NCBI RefSeq assembly: GCF_040096285.1
Contig: NZ_JBBMEY010000006.1
Coordinates: forward strand, 1 to 64,000
DNA from: Ruminococcoides intestinihominis
GTDB lineage: Bacteria; Bacillota; Clostridia; Oscillospirales; Acutalibacteraceae
Direction: 5' to 3'
Length of the DNA stretch: 64,000 bases
Under the pieces are notes generated by a model. The model saw only the letters and a list, made by a program, of their open reading frames with translations. It did no database searches and was not told the DNA's origin. The first letter of the stretch is position 1, and every line of letters starts with the position of its first letter. This document shows, one piece after another, positions 51,996 through 60,369 of the stretch. Made by a program: the position numbers and the translations under genes.

Positions 51996-52221
51996 TAGGG
52001 GTTATTACATTGTGGAAAATAATATATAAAACAAATTTATAAAACAAGTCTTAATATAACTTAATCAACTTCATTGGAATACACCTTTTCTTAAATGAAA
52101 TTCAAAATGTAAAACTAATCTAATATGACTAATTTACTTTCATCAATCATTTTAGCAATCAGTAATTAAATCACTGAGTCTGTGAAAATTTACAAATGCC
52201 TTATTTTTATTACATATATGA

Positions 52222-53199
52222 TTATCTATATCCTTTTTCTTTCATATAATTAACGATAGTATCTACATTATGTCTTTCGTAATCGTTAAATTGTGAGTCA
52301 TCAAAATGACCGGGATTTATTGAAGGTACATACCAATCCTTAGAATTAAAATACTGCTGAATACTTGTGGTATTAAACATTAAACCATATCTTGCATAAA
52401 TCTCATTTAATGCAAGAGTTAATTCTTCCTTACTCATATTTTCAATTTCACTTTCTGAAATATATTCAGTATCTGAGTCAGGAAGTATATAATCACCATT
52501 ATAATAAGTATCTTCATCCGAACCTAATGAAACATACAGTGTAACCATTTCACCATCTCTAACTGTTTCACCACTAGGAATACTTTGGCTAGATACAACA
52601 CCTTCAGAATATATGTTATTATTTTCCTCCTCATATCTAATAGAAATATTTTGTTGTCTTAAAATTCTACTAGCCTCTTCTTTCCTCAATCCAACAACAT
52701 TTGGCATTATCTTTGATACTGTTGCCTCTGTTGTAGGTTCTGTTGTTTGAGTTGTAGTAGTTATAGCAGTTGTTTCGGTAACAGTTGATGTTACTGTTTC
52801 CGATGCAGAGGTATCGGAATTACTGTCTTTGTCATTAAAGAAAATTAGAAATACGCAAACACATATTGCTATAACAGCTATAGCACTAACCACAATAACT
52901 GTGATTAACAAGTTTTTATTGTTTTTAGGTGGTTTAGGATAATTATTCTGTGGATTTTCATATGATACATTTTTATTAAAATCATCATAATAATCGAAGC
53001 TTGAATTATCCTCTAAATTTGACTTGTTAATAGTTCCGTAATTCATATCACTATCAAAGCCCAAATCCTTATCCAGCTCAAATTTTGCATTATCAGCTTG
53101 ATTATTCTCTACACCGGTATTATCCTTTAGCTTGTTTCCACAACCTTCACAAAAATATGCATTATCATCATTTTCAAAACCGCATTTTGGACACTTCAT
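52222..53199 (-). CDS. Zinc-ribbon, single-TM, PASTA and YARHG domain protein
   Basis: 325 residues. N-terminal zinc ribbon CPKCG-x-CEGCG (1-20), an acidic low-complexity stretch, one TM helix (about 97-118, LLITVIVVSAIAVIAICVCV), a Thr-rich stalk (125-155), a PASTA domain (about 160-225, MPNVVGLRKEEASRIL, SGETVRDGEMVTLYVS) and a C-terminal YARHG domain (about 253-325, LALNEIYARYG, DYERHN). The zinc ribbon should be inside and PASTA/YARHG outside. PASTA binds peptidoglycan fragments or beta-lactams in kinases, but no kinase domain is present. It may relay wall status or simply be a wall-associated membrane protein. Function not established. Confidence 0.85.
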   Translation of the reverse strand: MKCPKCGFENDDNAYFCEGCGNKLKDNTGVENNQADNAKFELDKDLGFDSDMNYGTINKSNLEDNSSFDYYDDFNKNVSYENPQNNYPKPPKNNKNLLITVIVVSAIAVIAICVCVFLIFFNDKDSNSDTSASETVTSTVTETTAITTTTQTTEPTTEATVSKIMPNVVGLRKEEASRILRQQNISIRYEEENNNIYSEGVVSSQSIPSGETVRDGEMVTLYVSLGSDEDTYYNGDYILPDSDTEYISESEIENMSKEELTLALNEIYARYGLMFNTTSIQQYFNSKDWYVPSINPGHFDDSQFNDYERHNVDTIVNYMKEKGYR

Positions 53200-53323
53200 A
53201 ACAATTTACCTCCCATTCGTATAATAAAATTATACATAATTCTAACATTTTATTCAAGTATATACATAATAATTATCTCAAATTACAATATTAGTAAAGT
53301 TTTTAAAATTATTATAGAAAAAT

Positions 53324-54025
53324 TTATCTGGAATAAAATTCTTCCATAGTTTCAAGGCAAATACCGGCTAATTTGCCTTTAGGAGAAAAAGCACCACAAT
53401 CAAGTGCAATATGATTATTGCCGATAAAAATATAACCGGGCAAGGTATTTTCTTTTATACGCTGAGTAGGTGTATGACCGGTTACTAAAATCTTGTTACT
53501 GAAATATTTTTTGCTATAGTCAGGTCTATCCCAAACTAATTCTTCTAATGAATAATCGGCAATAGATTTTTCAACTGAAAAATTTCCTAGTCCTCCATGT
53601 ACCAACAAATAATCAACACTGTTAATATTCAGTTCAACATAAGGCTTAAACTTTTCTACATAATCCAAAATCTTATTTCTTTCATCTAAAGACAATTCAG
53701 AAAGTTCACATAATGTAGACTCGGCACCATTATTAAGCCAATCTAAAATATCAAAACAATTGTTTTCTATAAATTCCGTAGAAAGATTATCTAGATTATA
53801 TATCATATCTCTATTATTCAGCATCATTAACTCATGATTTCCCATAAGACAAGTACAATTAGGCAAACCCATAAGCAACTGCAATGATTTGATAGGATGT
53901 TCACCTTTATCCACAACATCACCCATTACATATAGCCAATCCTTAGAAGAAAAATCCATTGAATTTAATAATTCTAAAAGCTGATTAAATTCTCCGTGAA
54001 TATCTCCGATAACATATGTACTCAT
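53324..54025 (-). CDS. PPP-family metallophosphatase, intact
   Basis: 233 residues with all PPP metal-site motifs: GDIHGEF (7-13), MGDVVDKGEHPI (about 34), LMGNHELMML (about 60), LLVHGGLG (about 143) and VTGHTPTQRI (about 183), and LDCGAF near the end. This is the bacterial PP1-like / diadenosine tetraphosphatase-like class, so protein Ser/Thr phosphate or Ap4A are the usual substrates. It ends EEFYSR, and the paralog at 59522-60199 shares that ending (EEFYSK) but has lost most catalytic residues. AAGGTGGG precedes the ATG. Confidence 0.9.
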   Translation of the reverse strand: MSTYVIGDIHGEFNQLLELLNSMDFSSKDWLYVMGDVVDKGEHPIKSLQLLMGLPNCTCLMGNHELMMLNNRDMIYNLDNLSTEFIENNCFDILDWLNNGAESTLCELSELSLDERNKILDYVEKFKPYVELNINSVDYLLVHGGLGNFSVEKSIADYSLEELVWDRPDYSKKYFSNKILVTGHTPTQRIKENTLPGYIFIGNNHIALDCGAFSPKGKLAGICLETMEEFYSR

Positions 54026-54060
54026 TTAATCCCACCTTTTTAAATTAATTTTAGAGAGTA

Positions 54061-54089
54061 TTGAATCCCTTGCAAAACAAGGGATTCAA
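54061..54089. terminator. Perfect 12-bp hairpin between surface-protein and phosphatase genes
   Basis: TTGAATCCCTTG (54061-54072) and CAAGGGATTCAA (54078-54089). On the minus strand no strong T run follows, so it may be a leaky terminator or an mRNA processing/stability hairpin between two genes. Confidence 0.6.
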
Positions 54090-54117
54090 CACAATTTCAG
54101 ATATTATTTTTATAGAT

Positions 54118-54653
54118 TTATTTTACTACAATTTTACACTTTGCTGACTTTTTACTACCATCTTTTGCAGTAGCTGTAATATAGCAAGTGCCTTTTTTCT
54201 TTGCAATTACTTTACCTTTTCTATTAACTGTTGCAATTTTTGTATTTGAGGATTTCCAAGAAACTGCCTTATTATTTGCATTTTTTGGATAAACAGTAGC
54301 TTTTAGTGTAACTGTTTTCTGTTTAGCCTTGCCCTTTACTTTTAGGTTAGCTGACTTTCTGTTTAATTTAACAGATGTTACAGGTTGCTTTACTGTTACC
54401 TTTACAGTAGCGTATTTATTGCTACCATCAAGTGCCATTACTTTAATTGTTGCTTTACCTCTGCCCTTTGCAGTGATTTTACCACTTTGGTTTACTGTTG
54501 CTACTTTAGCATTAGAAGTTGTCCACTTTAATTTTTTATTTGTTGCATTAGTTGGACTAACCTTAACTTTAACAGTTGTACTTCTACCATTTAATAAAGC
54601 AACTGATTTCTTACCTACTTCAACTTTAGTAACCTTCTTTACTGTTGGCTTTG
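54118..54653 (-). repeat. C-terminal Ig cassette, copy 3
   Basis: Same cassette as copies 1 and 2. Its last third is closer to copy 4 (SWKSSNTKIATVN, CYITATAKDG) than to copies 1 and 2 (KWTTSKSKIATVN, CFIYATAKDG), a mosaic pattern. Confidence 0.9.
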
Positions 54654-56298
54654 TAGTGGTAGGTTCAGTTTTTGATTTAACATTAACAATAAAACTCTTT
54701 CTATAGTTATGATATGATACTGTTACAATTTTCTTACCTGCTGTAGAAAAATCATAATTTAAATAATAATCTTTTGTTTCTTCTAAAGAATCATCTGCAT
54801 ATTGAATGAAAACTTCAATATCTGATGAATCAATCTCATCACCTACATAATAATCGGTTCTGTCAGGTGATAATGAAACTAAAATTTCATCAATATCTTT
54901 TGGTTCAACATAAACCATAAAATGTCCTTTTTGACCTCTACAAGTAACCACAATAATTTTCTCACCGACAGTAGAAAAATCATAGTCACCTATTGAGTAA
55001 TCATAAACATTGCCAAATGTACCATCTGCATAATCAGCTATTACATCCATACCTGTAAGGTCCAGTTCTTCACCTACAACATAAGTTAATTTTTCAGGTG
55101 GATAAACAGTTATTCTCTTAATTTGTTTTGACAATATAGTAATTTCAAATGTATCAGTAAAACCACCATACTTAATAGTTACAGTGTTCTTTCCCACTTC
55201 ATATCTAGGTTCTGCTACAATATAACCATCATGATTATCTTCATCATAAAAAGCACTATTAAGTACAACTTTACGATTACCACTATATATAGCCACAACT
55301 TCTATTCCCTTTGTAATTATATCAGCGTCAAGTTCTTCGCCCTCATAATATGTAGTTATGCTAGGTAATTTAGTGATTTTTATACCTAGTAACACACTTT
55401 TTACTTCTACTGTACAATAAGTACATAAAGGTGTAGCTTCCCCCGGATTTTGTACTGAAATCTTGATTTTAGCTGTGCCTTCATCAACACCATATACTGT
55501 ACCATTATCTTCAACGGTAGCAACATTAGTGTCGCTTGAACTCCAAGTAATTTTGGCATCAGGAGACAAATTTTCAAAAGTGGCATTTAGTTGGATTGAG
55601 TCACCTATATTAACTGTATCTTTTCTTTTATTAAGTTTAACATTAACATCTTTAGTTTCATATACAGAACCTTTTTCTGCATCCCATTTACCATCACTAT
55701 GCAAGTAGTACCATTCACCACGATAAACTTTAGAACCTGATAATTCATACTCAATATCATCAGAAACATAAATCATATTATCCATTGAATCAAGTCCATC
55801 CGGATAAATCATAGTTTCACCGGGATCATAACCTTGTAAGTTAATTGCATTTGTCTGACAAGCTTTGCCATAATTTGGTGGTAATTCATCATCCTCAGAT
55901 TTTTGTCCTAGGTCTATACCATTATTAAATAGAATTGAAGTTATATTTTCATCAATATCAATATAGTAAACTTTTGAACCATCATCAGTATTAATAGTAG
56001 TCGGTCTCATTTCATAGGAATTTTGCCAATCAGCACATCTATCTTCACCATCCCACCAATATGCACAAGCAGTTGCATTGCTAAATGTACACCATTCTTT
56101 TGGCATAGCAAAATAATATCTTTTAGATTTATTCTTTATAGGTCCTGTATAAGTTCCCCCTAAATTAGTAACATACTTTGTTTCTGTGTTTTCAGTAGAA
56201 TTACTACTTGTTTCTAAAGCTGAAGCTACCGGTAAAGTTGAGAAAACTGTAACTACCATAGCAACAGAAAAAAGAATTGATATTAATTTTTTACTCAT
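54118..56298 (-). CDS. Secreted FAMP-module protein with Big_2/Big_3 domains and Ig cassette
   Basis: 726 residues. Signal peptide (LISILFSVAMVVTVFSTLPV). The module at 42-215 (GGTYTGPIKNKSKRYYFAMP, YWWDGEDRC, GEWYYLHSDGKW) is the same as in the 42385-44763 protein and matches no family I know. Then come a Big_2 domain (216-300), three Big_3 domains (about 305-545, e.g. TYVVGEELDLTGMDVIADYA, DYYVGDEIDSSDIEVFIQYA) and the shared tandem Ig cassette (548-726). It starts 15 bases after the 56314 gene with GGAGAG as ribosome site, so it is the last gene of a three-gene unit with two unknown cytosolic proteins. Likely a surface binder; no catalytic domain. Confidence 0.83.
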   Translation of the reverse strand: MSKKLISILFSVAMVVTVFSTLPVASALETSSNSTENTETKYVTNLGGTYTGPIKNKSKRYYFAMPKEWCTFSNATACAYWWDGEDRCADWQNSYEMRPTTINTDDGSKVYYIDIDENITSILFNNGIDLGQKSEDDELPPNYGKACQTNAINLQGYDPGETMIYPDGLDSMDNMIYVSDDIEYELSGSKVYRGEWYYLHSDGKWDAEKGSVYETKDVNVKLNKRKDTVNIGDSIQLNATFENLSPDAKITWSSSDTNVATVEDNGTVYGVDEGTAKIKISVQNPGEATPLCTYCTVEVKSVLLGIKITKLPSITTYYEGEELDADIITKGIEVVAIYSGNRKVVLNSAFYDEDNHDGYIVAEPRYEVGKNTVTIKYGGFTDTFEITILSKQIKRITVYPPEKLTYVVGEELDLTGMDVIADYADGTFGNVYDYSIGDYDFSTVGEKIIVVTCRGQKGHFMVYVEPKDIDEILVSLSPDRTDYYVGDEIDSSDIEVFIQYADDSLEETKDYYLNYDFSTAGKKIVTVSYHNYRKSFIVNVKSKTEPTTTKPTVKKVTKVEVGKKSVALLNGRSTTVKVKVSPTNATNKKLKWTTSNAKVATVNQSGKITAKGRGKATIKVMALDGSNKYATVKVTVKQPVTSVKLNRKSANLKVKGKAKQKTVTLKATVYPKNANNKAVSWKSSNTKIATVNRKGKVIAKKKGTCYITATAKDGSKKSAKCKIVVK

Positions 56299-56313
56299 AT
56301 TGTTCTCTCCTTT

Positions 56314-57117
56314 TTAAATATATTCACAATAAAAAGCATATTCGTTTTGAAATTCAAACCATAGTCCGTATTTTCGGAAAATATCATCTAATTCATTATA
56401 AATTAAACCAGCTAATGCACGACTAACTTCTTCAGTCTCTTTAAAAGTGCTCTCACTAATTCCAAACCTTTTAATACAATAAAACACTTTATTATGTAAC
56501 CATTCTTTCCATGAGGATTCACCGGATTTCCAATCCTTTGGATCACACCAATCAGTAAGCTCAAGGTATTCATCATAAGACTGAAATTGCTCATCACCAA
56601 ACTGAGGAAGATACCTTTCTACATAATCTTCGTAATCTATAGGATCATTTTCATTATAAGGACCTAATTGACAAAGATAATATATGTCCTCTAGATGGTT
56701 TTCAAAGAATTCTTTTTCTGCATCAGAAAGTTTAGTATTAGGTTTTAGTTCACCGGCAAATTGTCCTTGGTATATTGTAGTAGAGAGAGAATCTTCAAAT
56801 TCCATATTAAAAATTTTGTTATCACCAAACAAGGGCTCAAAACAAATTTCAGTTTCAAAATTCCAGTTATACTTAGTACGGAAATAAGTGATACTTTGTG
56901 GATCAAAATTATCCTTAAAATAGACATTCTTTAGTCCACGAAAATCAATCAATTCACTGCCCTCTTTTTTACAGGATGAATATCTTTTGTTATTTACATA
57001 GATACAAACATCACTATCTTCTCTATAAAAATTACCATCCCATAAGCCCCACTTTTGAAGGAACTCAATAACTTCAAATGTTAAATCTTCAAGTTGCTTT
57101 TCAGTTAATTTAGCCAT
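56314..57117 (-). CDS. Cytosolic protein of unknown function
   Basis: 267 residues, acidic, rich in Tyr and Trp, no signal peptide or TM. Segments such as TFEVIEFLQKWGLWDGNFYR, WCDPKDWKSGESSWKEWLHN and YGLWFEFQNEYAFYCEYI suggest a globular alpha/beta protein. I recognise no family. It lies 28 bases after the 57146 gene and 15 bases before the secreted FAMP-module gene, so it is the middle gene of an operon. A good AGGAGG ribosome site is present. It could be an immunity-type or housekeeping protein; no evidence decides. Confidence 0.7.
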   Translation of the reverse strand: MAKLTEKQLEDLTFEVIEFLQKWGLWDGNFYREDSDVCIYVNNKRYSSCKKEGSELIDFRGLKNVYFKDNFDPQSITYFRTKYNWNFETEICFEPLFGDNKIFNMEFEDSLSTTIYQGQFAGELKPNTKLSDAEKEFFENHLEDIYYLCQLGPYNENDPIDYEDYVERYLPQFGDEQFQSYDEYLELTDWCDPKDWKSGESSWKEWLHNKVFYCIKRFGISESTFKETEEVSRALAGLIYNELDDIFRKYGLWFEFQNEYAFYCEYI

Positions 57118-57145
57118 ACTTATTTCCTCCTATGATTTGATTTTC

Positions 57146-57997
57146 TTATAAACTTTCTACGAACTGCTGTAAGTCAGCAACCATTTTTTGACCTCTGTCA
57201 ATAATGATTTGTTTTGTCAACTTAACCCTTTCTGTCAATGTATCTGTATCAAGTGACTTTAACTTTGACTTACCGAAATCGACTGTACCGTTCTCATTTC
57301 TAACAACATTTTCATAATAAGATTCAAGATAAAAATCATCAAAGTTATCTTCATAGATTTTTACCCAACTGTCATACATATCATTATCAGCTACTCTTTG
57401 TAAAAACAAATCCATTCTGTCGAACTTTTCCCATGTTCTTATGTATCTGCTTGCCTTTGAATATGTATCACCGGCATTTACACCCTTAGGTCCAAGTACA
57501 AAGTTACCTATAGCATGATTAAGCTTTGCAAATTTTTCAAATTCTTCAAGAAGTTCATCATTGTGATTCTTTAGAGTAAATTCATCTCTATGGGCAAAGA
57601 TATTCTCATATTCTTGAGAAAAACTACCTGTAATGTTATGCTTGTCACACAACTCATTGTAATTAGGGATACAAGTCATTAGGCTACCTTTATATACTGA
57701 TATAAAGGAATTTGCAGTATCGGTATCAAAAATTTCACCATTTTCAAGGTGGATACTTCTTCCTTCATAACCCTCCACTTTGTGACCTTTTGACATAAGC
57801 AACAGGCACATAATTGACATTGTAAGTTCACAAGCATCAGGATCATCAACTTTAGTACTTCTTCTCTTAAACACCAATTCTCTTTCAAGAGGATCGTCAA
57901 TATCCTTTAAACATTGGTTAAGAGTTTTGAAGTCATACTCATAAGGTGTTTCTTCTGCTAAAAATTCTCTTACTAGTTCTACATTAGGTTGTTTCAT
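57146..57997 (-). CDS. Cytosolic protein of unknown function (DUF6994-like?)
   Basis: 283 residues, no signal or TM. The middle KLNHAIGNFVLGPKGVNAGD and following RYIRTWEKFDRMDLFL recall a family with an IGNF-x-L-x-P motif before a dropped Phe/Leu pair, which I associate with DUF6994, with low certainty. N-terminal LVREFLAEETPYEYDFKTLN. ATG 58012 lies inside the GAGG ribosome site, so ATG 57997 is chosen. It is the first gene of the operon 57146-56314-54118, behind a promoter with a large dyad and just downstream of a WYL regulator gene. Confidence 0.72.
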   Translation of the reverse strand: MKQPNVELVREFLAEETPYEYDFKTLNQCLKDIDDPLERELVFKRRSTKVDDPDACELTMSIMCLLLMSKGHKVEGYEGRSIHLENGEIFDTDTANSFISVYKGSLMTCIPNYNELCDKHNITGSFSQEYENIFAHRDEFTLKNHNDELLEEFEKFAKLNHAIGNFVLGPKGVNAGDTYSKASRYIRTWEKFDRMDLFLQRVADNDMYDSWVKIYEDNFDDFYLESYYENVVRNENGTVDFGKSKLKSLDTDTLTERVKLTKQIIIDRGQKMVADLQQFVESL

Positions 57998-58074
57998 AAT
58001 CAAATACCTCATTTCTTAAAACATTAAAACTTACTAATCTTTAAAAAGTTTGCTATTCACATCCTTTAATATAT

Positions 58075-58113
58075 ATTATACTCCTATGGATTGCCCCATA
58101 TGGTCAATCCATA
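58075..58113 (-). promoter_or_regulatory. Dyad-bearing promoter of the 57146 operon
   Basis: TATAAT (58075-58080) on the minus strand. Upstream lies a dyad with arms TATGGATTG (58085-58093) and CAATCCATA (58105-58113) enclosing CCATATGG. A TTGACC overlaps the dyad, but its spacing to TATAAT is about 21, too long for unaided sigma-A. This fits an activator-dependent promoter, and the neighbouring WYL regulator is the natural candidate. Confidence 0.55.
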
Positions 58114-58141
58114 TAAATATCTTAAAAATAATAGAAAATAA

Positions 58142-59338
58142 TCAAAATTCATCAATATATTTTCTGACAAGTTCCTTAATTGTATCTACAATCATTTCTC
58201 TCACAAACTCAGGTTCAACAACCTCTACCTTATCACTATACTGTAATGCTAAATCTACCATTACATATGGACTACACTTAACCTCTACAACATCTTTGTA
58301 TGGTGGAAATTTTTCTGTATAAAGATACTTAAACTCCTTACCAAACCTATCATACATAAAGGTATAGTCTGTATTCTTAAAGTCTGTTGATGAATTTTTA
58401 TTGCTTATTTTCAGTTGAATTTTTGTAGGCTTATCCAAAGTCACATTTTCATAAAAATTAGAAAATAGTATTGAAAAATCTTGAGTGAAATTTTCCACCT
58501 TACTTTTATCAATAGAGGGAATTCCACCTGATTGATATTTTTCATTAGGCAAAGGAATTTCCACTTCAGTTAATAAGTCAATTCTCCATACAGTTAACTT
58601 TCTTATTTTCACCAGATTTTCCACTACTTCTTTACAAGCAACAAGAAAATACTTTCCCTCATTAACAACAAAATAATATGGACTGACTGTTACCTTGTTT
58701 TTTGACTTTGGAACTAATACTTTGTCATGATTATACTGATTATATATAAAGCTGATTTGAACATTTCTGTCAATGGCATTTTGGATAGTAAGTAGATTTT
58801 CCCTCAGTAATTTTTGATTTTCATTTGAAATTTCTTTTACCTTGCATATAATTTTGTGGTTCTTCTTGTAATACTTTGAAGTTAAATTTTCTTCAATTTT
58901 TTTAATAAGTATATCGGCAGTGGCTGAGTCAATGGTCTTTGAAAAAAATATAGCCTCTATAATGTAATTGATTTCTTCATATGTAAAAATAGGGTTATAG
59001 TACAATCCCCTTATTCTCATTTTACTTGTTAAAGTTTCAACATCACTTTCTTCTTTTTCAAGAGCTTTGCTACCATAGTTCTTCGTGAAGTCGTTAAACA
59101 CTATTCTCCAGTCTTTTTCAGGTTTAATACCATATTCATCAAAGTTCATTGCCATTGCAAGCTTAGTTATAGTATCATTATATGTTTCCTTATCTCCCAC
59201 ATACTTCTCTATTTCAAAATTCTCCCTCAAATCCTTTTGCATTATTGTGTGGTCTTTGTCAGAATTTTTCTTTAGGTATTGCAACAGTTTATATGCTCTT
59301 TCGATTTTAGATATTCTACCACCATTTCTTTTCAACAA
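58142..59338 (-). CDS. WYL-domain transcriptional regulator
   Basis: 398 residues. N-terminal winged-helix region (RISKIERAYKLLQYLKKNSD through YNDTITKLAMAM), a helical middle and a WYL domain (about 190-285: LTIQNAIDRNVQISFIYNQY, VSPYYFVVNEGKYFLVACKE, VWRIDLLTEVEIP). The C-terminal WCX extension follows to residue 398. WYL domains bind ligands such as nucleic acid and often control defence or DNA-damage genes. TTG start with AGGAGAG upstream. A dyad promoter of the next minus-strand operon begins 29 bases past its stop. Confidence 0.88.
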   Translation of the reverse strand: MLKRNGGRISKIERAYKLLQYLKKNSDKDHTIMQKDLRENFEIEKYVGDKETYNDTITKLAMAMNFDEYGIKPEKDWRIVFNDFTKNYGSKALEKEESDVETLTSKMRIRGLYYNPIFTYEEINYIIEAIFFSKTIDSATADILIKKIEENLTSKYYKKNHKIICKVKEISNENQKLLRENLLTIQNAIDRNVQISFIYNQYNHDKVLVPKSKNKVTVSPYYFVVNEGKYFLVACKEVVENLVKIRKLTVWRIDLLTEVEIPLPNEKYQSGGIPSIDKSKVENFTQDFSILFSNFYENVTLDKPTKIQLKISNKNSSTDFKNTDYTFMYDRFGKEFKYLYTEKFPPYKDVVEVKCSPYVMVDLALQYSDKVEVVEPEFVREMIVDTIKELVRKYIDEF

Positions 59339-59521
59339 ACTACTCTCCTATCTTATATACTTCTAATAGTATTATGACATATTTAAAAGCGACTTTTTTC
59401 TACTTAAAGGATGGAAAATTTTACAAATAAAGATTTTAGCAAGTGGCTAAATCGGACTTTTTCGATTATAGGTGTGTTAAACTACACATTTCTTTTATTT
59501 TCTCTAAATAATTTTAATCTC

Positions 59522-60199
59522 CTATTCACCATTTTTTGATAAACAAAGATAGGCAAAATTTTCTTCATCTTTTGAATAAAATTCCTCCTTATTATCAAGA
59601 CAAATTGCCGATAACCTACCATTAGTAGAAAAAGCATCACAATTCAGTTTTATGTGAATACTGTCTTTATAAATGCAGTTAGGTCTGGGATTTTCCTTTA
59701 TAAATAGTGTTGGTCTATGTGCTGCCACTTGTATTTTATTTTTCAAAGGTCTGTCAATTTCTGCATTTGAAAGTATGTAGTCCTGTCCGTTAACATTTAT
59801 TTCAACTGATGTTTTCATTGTTTTTATATAATCGAACATTTCTTTCTTGTTATTCTCCGGTAATTTTACAATCTCATCAAAAGTGTCATCACCAAATATG
59901 CGTATAAATTCAAGCAATGATAACAAATTATTTCTAAATATATCTTTAGACTCTCTATTTAATTTTTCTAAAGTTTTTCTGTTTTGTAGCATTATAAATT
60001 CCTGTGTGCCCATAATACAACCACAGTTAGGCATTTTCATAAAGAACTGCAATGCTTTTAATGAGCCTTTCCTATAACCTATAGTATCCCCCAGAATATA
60101 TAATTTGTCCTTTATTCCTAAGTTCATTTTCTCAAGTAAAGTTATAAGTTCCTGATATTTACCGTTTATATTTCCTATTACGTAAGTTTTACCCATAAC
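59522..60199 (-). CDS. Catalytically dead paralog of the PPP phosphatase
   Basis: 225 residues, intact reading frame, clearly the same fold as the protein at 53324-54025: TYVIGNINGKYQELITLLEK versus TYVIGDIHGEFNQLLELLNS, and the shared ends LSAICLDNKEEFYSK and LAGICLETMEEFYSR. The catalytic motifs are lost: GDIHG is GNING, GDVVDKG is GDTIGYRKG, GNHE is GTQE, HGG is SNAE, and GHTP is AHRP. With most metal ligands and the GNHE His gone, phosphatase activity is very unlikely. The frame, length and ribosome site (AGAAGG) remain intact, which argues for a retained non-catalytic role. ATG 60199 is preferred over ATG 60205 on spacing. Confidence 0.85.
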   Translation of the reverse strand, partial: VMGKTYVIGNINGKYQELITLLEKMNLGIKDKLYILGDTIGYRKGSLKALQFFMKMPNCGCIMGTQEFIMLQNRKTLEKLNRESKDIFRNNLLSLLEFIRIFGDDTFDEIVKLPENNKKEMFDYIKTMKTSVEINVNGQDYILSNAEIDRPLKNKIQVAAHRPTLFIKENPRPNCIYKDSIHIKLNCDAFSTNGRLSAICLDNKEEFYSKDEENFAYLCLSKNGE

Positions 60200-60340
60200 C
60201 ATCACCTTCTCTATCTCTATTATAAATCAAAATTATTGTTAATATAAGTAACAATTTACAACAATATAAAGATTTAATTTATTATATATTGTTGTAAATA
60301 TCAACATTGCAAAATAACAAACAGTTAGTTGACAAAAGTA

Positions 60341-60369
60341 AAAACACCGGCTCAATTTCTTGAACCGGT
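60341..60369 (-). terminator. Terminator overlapping the XRE gene stop codon
   Basis: 60346-60355 pairs with 60360-60369 (ACCGGTTCAA stem on the transcript, one G-U pair), followed by GTTTTTAC. The stop codon of the XRE gene lies inside the stem. Confidence 0.75.

Noticed and set aside
51844..52047. 67-codon minus-strand ORF
   Set aside because: It spans the dyad array and a hairpin, has no ribosome site and a random-looking composition.
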